Below are positions 9,410 through 13,532 of a stretch of DNA of 13,532 bases, piece after piece. The stretch comes from Larix sibirica. Lineage: Eukaryota > Streptophyta > Pinopsida > Pinales > Pinaceae. The translations under genes and the position numbers were made by a program. The notes under the pieces are model-generated. The model saw only the letters and a list, made by a program, of their open reading frames with translations. It searched no databases and had not been told where the DNA came from. Position 1 is the first letter of the stretch; every line of letters begins with the position of its first letter. Location of the stretch: contig NWUY0300038192.1 in assembly GCA_004151065.3 (NCBI GenBank), positions 7,264-20,795 on the forward strand, given 5' to 3'.

Positions 9410-10091
9410 TTGTTAATTTCCTCATGGTTGTAGGTGACTACTTCTTTTAGCTCCATGTACTTGCGAATTTGAGCAATTGTTTCCTTCTCTTTACTAGCAC
9501 CAGCAAACAAACCAATTGATGGCCTAGGAAAGGCTGCCTAGAGTTTTTATACCTCCATATTACTTATTGTTTACTTAAGTTCTGCAATTTCCCCTTCCAA
9601 AAGAAACACTTGCCTTTTCAATTAAAGGAAATCTTCAAAAGTTGTGACTCCCTAAGAAGAGCAAATTTGTTAATTGCCTTGAACCTTACTAATGGTAGAG
9701 AGGATTGAGGTCCTAAGACTCCCAATCATTTCTTCATGTCTGCGCAGGGTCTTCCTGATTTCCACCAATTCTCCTTGCAGGAGGGGTGCACCATTTTCTA
9801 TGTACTGCCTAAGCCCGGCGACCTTCCCTCTTTGCCCTTCCTTTTCATAATGAACCTAGAACTCCTCATTAGATTAGAATCTTTGTCATCTTTTTTGACC
9901 CTGTCGACACTAAAAACTAAATCCTACAAGTCGTGGGGGGCAGGGGTGGCTAAATCCAAGATCAACCCATTGCTTCCGGGAGTAAAGAGATAAAAACCAC
10001 CGAAGGAATTCCTGACAAAATGATCATTTTCCACCGAGAGGAGACTGCGATGCGTAGACGAAAAAGAACTATTGCACCTACATGCTTCATA
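9410..10091 (-). pseudogene. Decayed coding sequence of unknown function
   Basis: I do not recognise this protein. On the minus strand a frame is open from the TAA at 10092-10094 down to about 9801 with one stop (TAG, plus positions 9924-9926). It reads SVENDHFVRNSFGGFYLFTP, then an acidic and basic stretch. Near 9800-9860 the sense shifts by one base into a second frame, reading GLRQYIENGAPLLQGELVE and then RKTLRRHEEMIGSLRTSIL, down to about 9410. This half carries six stops, all TAA or TAG, several next to Gln-like contexts. It has heptad-like leucines and charged residues (LKRQVFLLEGEIAELK), suggesting a coiled coil. It lies 160 bases downstream of the RNase H remnant on the same strand, so it may belong to the same retroelement or to a neighbour. 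A gag-like or captured host protein are both possible. The composition is clearly more protein-like than the surroundings. Confidence 0.5.
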
Positions 10092-10253
10092 TTAAATCAG
10101 CATAATTCAAAACCTCGGACTGGCATGAATGCAAATAAAGAGTGAAGCGTGTGGGTGTACTTCATATCTCTTGTTTGATATGTGTTGTTCTTTGTTTGGC
10201 TTTGGAAATCGATTAGATGCCAAGTCTTAAGGTTGTGGTGATGCATGAAATTA

Positions 10254-10643
10254 TTAGGGGATGTGTTGAAAACCATGAACCCTATTTTTCAAAATCTCTC
10301 CTTTGGACCAACGAGTGGCTTCATTGGCTTTTTTATCTACTTCACCATTGTTGATTCTTAAAACATGGTAGAACTTGATTTTTGGGAAGTTATCCCTCTC
10401 CCACTGAATTCTGGAGGCTAGGCGATCAAGATCCTTATCCTCGTGTTTCTTGTTGTTGGCTACGCGTTTGATTGTAAGGGTGGAGTCCCCTGTGACCACC
10501 AAAGCCGTGATTTGGAGGGACTGAGCGATAAGAAGTCCTTGAAGAAGAGAAAGAGTCTTTGCTTTATTGTTGGACGCATTCTCAATTCCCCATTCATAAT
10601 TAATTTCCTATTGTCCTCCAAGATCATAGATAATACCCCACAC
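10254..10643 (-). pseudogene. RNase H (RVT_3-type) domain fragment of a retroelement, broken
   Basis: Minus-strand frame of about 130 codons reading like the C-terminal RNase H of plant retroelements. It starts near the first beta strand (WGIIYDLGG), then NYEWGIENASNNKA, a helix, VVTGDSTLTIKRVANNKK, and the final motif INNGEVDKKAN. Family expectation is four acidic residues. The Asp of TGDS and the last Asp (EVDKKAN) are kept, the Glu usual after NNKA is Lys here (plus positions 10557-10559), and the first strand with its Asp is missing or unreadable. One in-frame TAG lies at plus 10608-10610. It is only distantly similar to the RNase H of the LINE in this window, so it comes from a different element. 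No RT is found upstream of it (10660-11830), so it is an isolated fragment. Confidence 0.75.
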
Positions 10644-10659
10644 CTACCACCCCTTTAAT

Positions 10660-11830
10660 ACATATATTACTTTCAAATAGGTATATGTATATGTTATATA
10701 GAAAGAAAAGCTAGTTTGAATAATTACGAAATAAATAGGTTATTTTATTTACTCAAATTCAAATCTTACTTATAACATGTTTCACTTTATAAATTTATTG
10801 TTGTTAAAACTATAAATTATAAAAGATAAATAAAATAATATTTATTTCTTTTTGTTATAATATTTTTTTCAATATATTTACTTATAATTATAATATTTAA
10901 AAAATTGAAACCATCATAATTTGCTATCTAATTTTTCAAAATATATTTGTGTTGCCACATTATGTTTATGTTTTATATTATAATTAATTTTTAGTTCTCA
11001 TTGTGCAGAGACTCTATGTTCCACCATTTGGAATTAGTTTGAGAACAATATTTCATGAAAGCATAATATTTAATAAAGTTAATATAAATAATATTAAATT
11101 TTTAATATTTAATATTATGTGTTTTTTAAGTTGATAGGAAACAACCCAAAATTTGACATTTTTTTTTATCGTGGGATGTATTTACTAAAAATGATAAAAT
11201 AAAAAAAAAATCATATACATTAGCAACACCTTGCAAACTGTGAAAAATATTTCTGCCTATCTGACATGTGTGGGGCGCAGTTGCATGCACGCATTTAATT
11301 TGGCTTCTTTCTTACGCCAACTGAAGAGCCATGATACATTGTTTTTGTTACCTGCAAATGGTTTCTAGAGACATCCATGCCCTGTTGTTCTCTTCAAGTG
11401 TCAAATGGTCACCAAAAACACTAACGGAATTTGGATTCTTTTTGGTTTTACTCACCGCTCAGGGGAAAACTTAGTTTTTGCAATGAATGTTAACCTCCAT
11501 GGAATAAAATGCCTTTGGTATTTGAATTTACAAATTGCCTAAGTGATGAGGCGGATCTCCGAAATTGTTTGAAGGGGATCCTTATGTTAACGAGGGATGC
11601 TGCAGATCTTTGTTGGTGACATCTATTTCTGTCAAAAGGTTTCTTTTAGATTCTCTGTTAGAGTGTGTTGTGCCCAGTAATCTTTTTATGCAATGTTTTT
11701 TTTCTAGTTATAACATGTCATTTTAGAATTTTTAGTTGTTTTTTTAATGATAAATTGTTGAATCCAAAATGTGTTTTTATTATCATCTTATTATGTTAAT
11801 CACCCTCTGACAAATTGTTGGTGTTTTTAG
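10660..11830. other. AT-rich intergenic stretch, no gene seen
   Basis: About 1.2 kb, very AT-rich from 10660 to about 11220 and more mixed afterwards. No conserved coding region was found on either strand. It should contain the upstream exons of the translocator pseudogene if the gene were whole, but none can be read. A small AT-only inverted repeat lies at 11088-11118. The last 10 bases (11821-11830) are a splice acceptor-like tract ending TTTTTAG. Confidence 0.5.
11088..11118. repeat. 11-bp inverted repeat with 9-base loop
   Basis: ATAATATTAAA at 11088-11098 pairs perfectly with TTTAATATTAT at 11108-11118. The arms contain only A and T in an AT-rich region, so it is most likely fortuitous. 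Confidence 0.6.
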
Positions 11831-12446
11831 TTCCATATCCTTTCTTCAGCACTTATGCTTCTCAGTTTGTTCCTGGACAACAGATCCCTTTCACTCTATG
11901 GGTATCCCTTGTCCTAGTTGTACTTGCTAAGTATCAGAGCTGTTTCTTGAGAATTCTGGTATTGTGGTTTTGTATAGGGAATTTTCATATTCTGTTTTAT
12001 TGAACCTGAAGGTTTTTATAGTGCATATACAGCCCCGAAAGAGCTTTTATAAAATTGTATCATAGACTTGTAATGCTTATTGTTTTTAAACATAGATTTA
12101 TCTATGGCCTCATTGACCGATTTGTCAGGTTCAATTGGACTGGTTTCATCAATGCAATGATTTCAAATATTGCATTTACCTACAGAAGTGTATACTTGAA
12201 GAAAGCTATGATAGGGAAATTTTGGGTTTATTTGTAACATATAAAGTTAATTTAATTTATCTGCGTTACTCACTTCCTATCATATGTAAAGAACTCATGT
12301 TTCCTTTTCAGCCTCCTATTTTGTGTTAGATTTATAACCATCTGATACATTTTCTATTCTATATATAGACTAGCATGGACAACACAAATGTGTATGTATA
12401 CATTTTAATTATTGCATTGTTCTTCTGCCTTCCCATGGTAATTATT
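11831..12446 (+). pseudogene. TPT: Plastid triose-phosphate/phosphate translocator, three-exon fragment
   Basis: The intact protein exchanges triose phosphates for phosphate across the chloroplast inner envelope. Three neighbouring exons are readable. Exon a (11831-11926) gives PFFSTYASQFVPGQQIPFTL and then LWVSLVLVVL. Exon b (12096 to about 12214) gives SMASLTDLS, then after an extra GG at 12128-12129, [20 protein letters not shown]. Exon c (12374-12446) gives MDNTNVYVYILIIALFFCLP. These match the middle of TPT; the SFTYRS and MDxTNVYxY stretches separate it from the PEP and glucose-6-phosphate translocators. Introns a/b and b/c are short (169 and about 160 bp). Intron a/b has matching phase 1, but its donor is CT rather than GT (11927-11928). 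The b/c donor reads GG at 12215-12216. Donor c (12447, GTAAGT) is intact. Upstream and downstream exons are absent. Retained introns mean DNA-level duplication or a degraded gene, not a retrocopy. Confidence 0.85.
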
Positions 12447-12478
12447 GTAAGTTTCATAGTCTTCTTGTAGCCAATTCC

Positions 12479-12540
12479 ATTGTTGTGTATAAATTTGAAA
12501 GTGATTGGGTATGGAATTGTTGTGTATAAATTTGAAAGTG
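12479..12540 (+). repeat. 25-bp direct repeat, period 37
   Basis: The same 25 bases occur at 12479-12503 and 12516-12540, separated by 12 bases. The unit starts ATTGTTGTGTATAAATTTG. It lies just after the last readable translocator exon, in what would be intron. A simple local duplication is the likely cause. Confidence 0.9.
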
Positions 12541-12668
12541 TGTAATGTCCCTTGTTAGGAATTTTATTAAAATGGCAATTTTTCACTTTTTTCCCTAGTT
12601 CGACCTTTGACTAGTTTTGATCTCTAGGTCCCCAAATTGCTCCAATTGCTCCCAAATATTCTGAGAAG

Positions 12669-12669
12669 N
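12669..12669. other. Single-N assembly junction
   Basis: An isolated N. Unlike those at 4743 and 5600 it has no repeated sequence on its two sides. It falls exactly where the Ty3/gypsy reading frame ends, so the join between the translocator fragment and the retroelement is not proven contiguous. Confidence 0.7.
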
Positions 12670-13532
12670 AATCTGCACTAGTATAGGATTTATTTAACTG
12701 CAAGGGACACTGATTTACCACCTCTGAAACCTTCTGTTTCATCCGTGTTGCCATTTATACTAGCCAAGGCTGCGTATATTTGTCCTTATTAAGTTTGCAT
12801 GACACACAGATTTTTGGATCTATGTAATTCTTACATGCTCCAGAATCAATTAAGATAGACATAGGTGTCTCGGAAAGCATACCTTCAACCTCGATTACCG
12901 AAGCTTGATGTTCAGCCTGACAGTTGTTCAACGCAGCATAGATTCTCAGACTTCTTGCTACGTCTTGGACCGTAGAAGCCTCTTGAAGATTATGCATAGG
13001 TTTGCTTATGTCCTTTTTATGAGAACAATCATACCAACGATGATTCTCTCCGCAGCCCCAGCACTTGATAGGTGGCTTCAATGGTGTTGGTTCCAGTTTT
13101 CTGGTGCCTTCACTGTTGAACTTTTTAGTCGGCGGAACAAATTTAGACTGTGGCTTGCTATGCTCAAATTTGTTGCTGGAATGTGTTCGCGAACTTTGGT
13201 TTCTGAAATGGTTGGGTTTGTGACCCTTCTGCCTTTCAAATTTATTTTTCTTCTTTTCGTTCCACTTCTTGGACACTTCATCCCTATTCTGTCCTTGTTC
13301 GTAACACAGTCTAGCTTTCCTAAAAGCATCTTCCAAGGTCTTGGGATCGTCAAACTCTATCCGATCTTTGTACCCAAATGGTAAACAATTCAGGAAACAC
13401 TGAATTATGACTTTTTCTCCCTGAATGTATGGAGCGTACTTTAGCAGTTCCAGGAATTTACTGATCAGCTATTCCATGTTTTGTTGTCCCAGCTTAAGGT
13501 CATAGAAATATTTTACCTTTTTGTCAAAGTAT
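12670..13532 (-). pseudogene. Ty3/gypsy LTR retrotransposon gag - protease fragment, broken
   Basis: One minus-strand frame spans the whole stretch from the window edge to the N. It starts inside the gag capsid domain (FLELLKYAPYIQGEKVIIQC, then CLPFGYKDRIEFDDPKTLED), continues through a Lys/Asn/Ser-rich linker and a zinc knuckle CWGCGENHRWYDC (C-X2-C-X3-H-X4-C, plus positions 13025-13063), and reaches the aspartic protease active site ILIDSGACKNYID (Asp at 12845-12847; family DSG motif). After PWLV a TAA (12755-12757) stands where a Gln is usual, and the frame reads on (KVSEVVNQCPLQLN) to the N. A second stop, TAG, is at 13469-13471 in gag. RT, RNase H and integrase are not in the window, and no LTR is seen. 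In a live element gag packages the RNA and protease cuts the polyprotein. The element order gag-protease fits Ty3/gypsy, and the two stops make it inactive. Confidence 0.88.

Noticed and set aside
9736-9993. 85-codon plus-strand frame
   Set aside because: It overlaps the more protein-like minus-strand remnant and has no recognisable features. Probably a shadow.
11088-11118. AT inverted repeat as a terminator or MITE hairpin
   Set aside because: AT-only arms in AT-rich sequence, no flanking duplication and no nearby gene to serve.
11604-11640. A GTGACATCT stretch resembling the VTSNVS part of an upstream translocator exon
   Set aside because: The reading frame around it does not match the translocator and no neighbouring family residues can be read.
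12905-13384. 159-codon open frame on the plus strand
   Set aside because: It is the antisense shadow of the gag-protease frame, whose zinc knuckle and DSG motif are unmistakable on the minus strand.

Overview
The window looks like nuclear DNA of a seed plant. It is AT-rich, intron-bearing and full of retroelement remains. The plant assignment rests on a LINE of the plant L1 type (an ORF1 with a DUF4283-like domain and a zinc knuckle, and an ORF2 ending in RNase H) and on decayed exons of a chloroplast triose-phosphate/phosphate translocator gene. A conifer or other large repeat-rich genome is my guess, not shown by the sequence. I see no intact gene and no bacterial-style operon, CRISPR array, tRNA or rRNA.

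Layout. About 196-6855 (+) is one nearly full-length but dead LINE. It has a GC-rich 5' leader, ORF1 (400-1911), and ORF2 (1911-6563: endonuclease, reverse transcriptase, zf-RVT, RNase H), followed by a 3' UTR with AATAAA and a short A-rich tail. ORF1 and ORF2 overlap by one base (TAATG). ORF2 carries two internal duplications (237 bp and 334 bp), each split exactly by a single N. They look like unmerged contig ends rather than biology. From 6856 to about 9409 there is AT-rich sequence with microsatellites, one perfect 27-bp tandem duplication and a few short protein-like frames I cannot name.

On the minus strand, 10254-10643 is a broken RNase H domain. Following it on the same strand, 9410-10091 is a decayed coding sequence I do not recognise. 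From 10660 to 11830 there is AT-rich sequence with no gene. At 11831-12446 (+) lie three consecutive exons of the plastid triose-phosphate translocator, with intron positions kept but two splice donors destroyed and a 2-base insertion, so it is a pseudogene. A third N (12669) separates this from the 3' end of a Ty3/gypsy gag-protease fragment (12670-13532, minus) with two in-frame stops.

The parts do not work together as a system. This is a graveyard of retroelements and one host-gene fragment. The points most worth checking are the assembly-suspect duplications, the unidentified minus-strand coding remnant next to the RNase H, and the translocator pseudogene.
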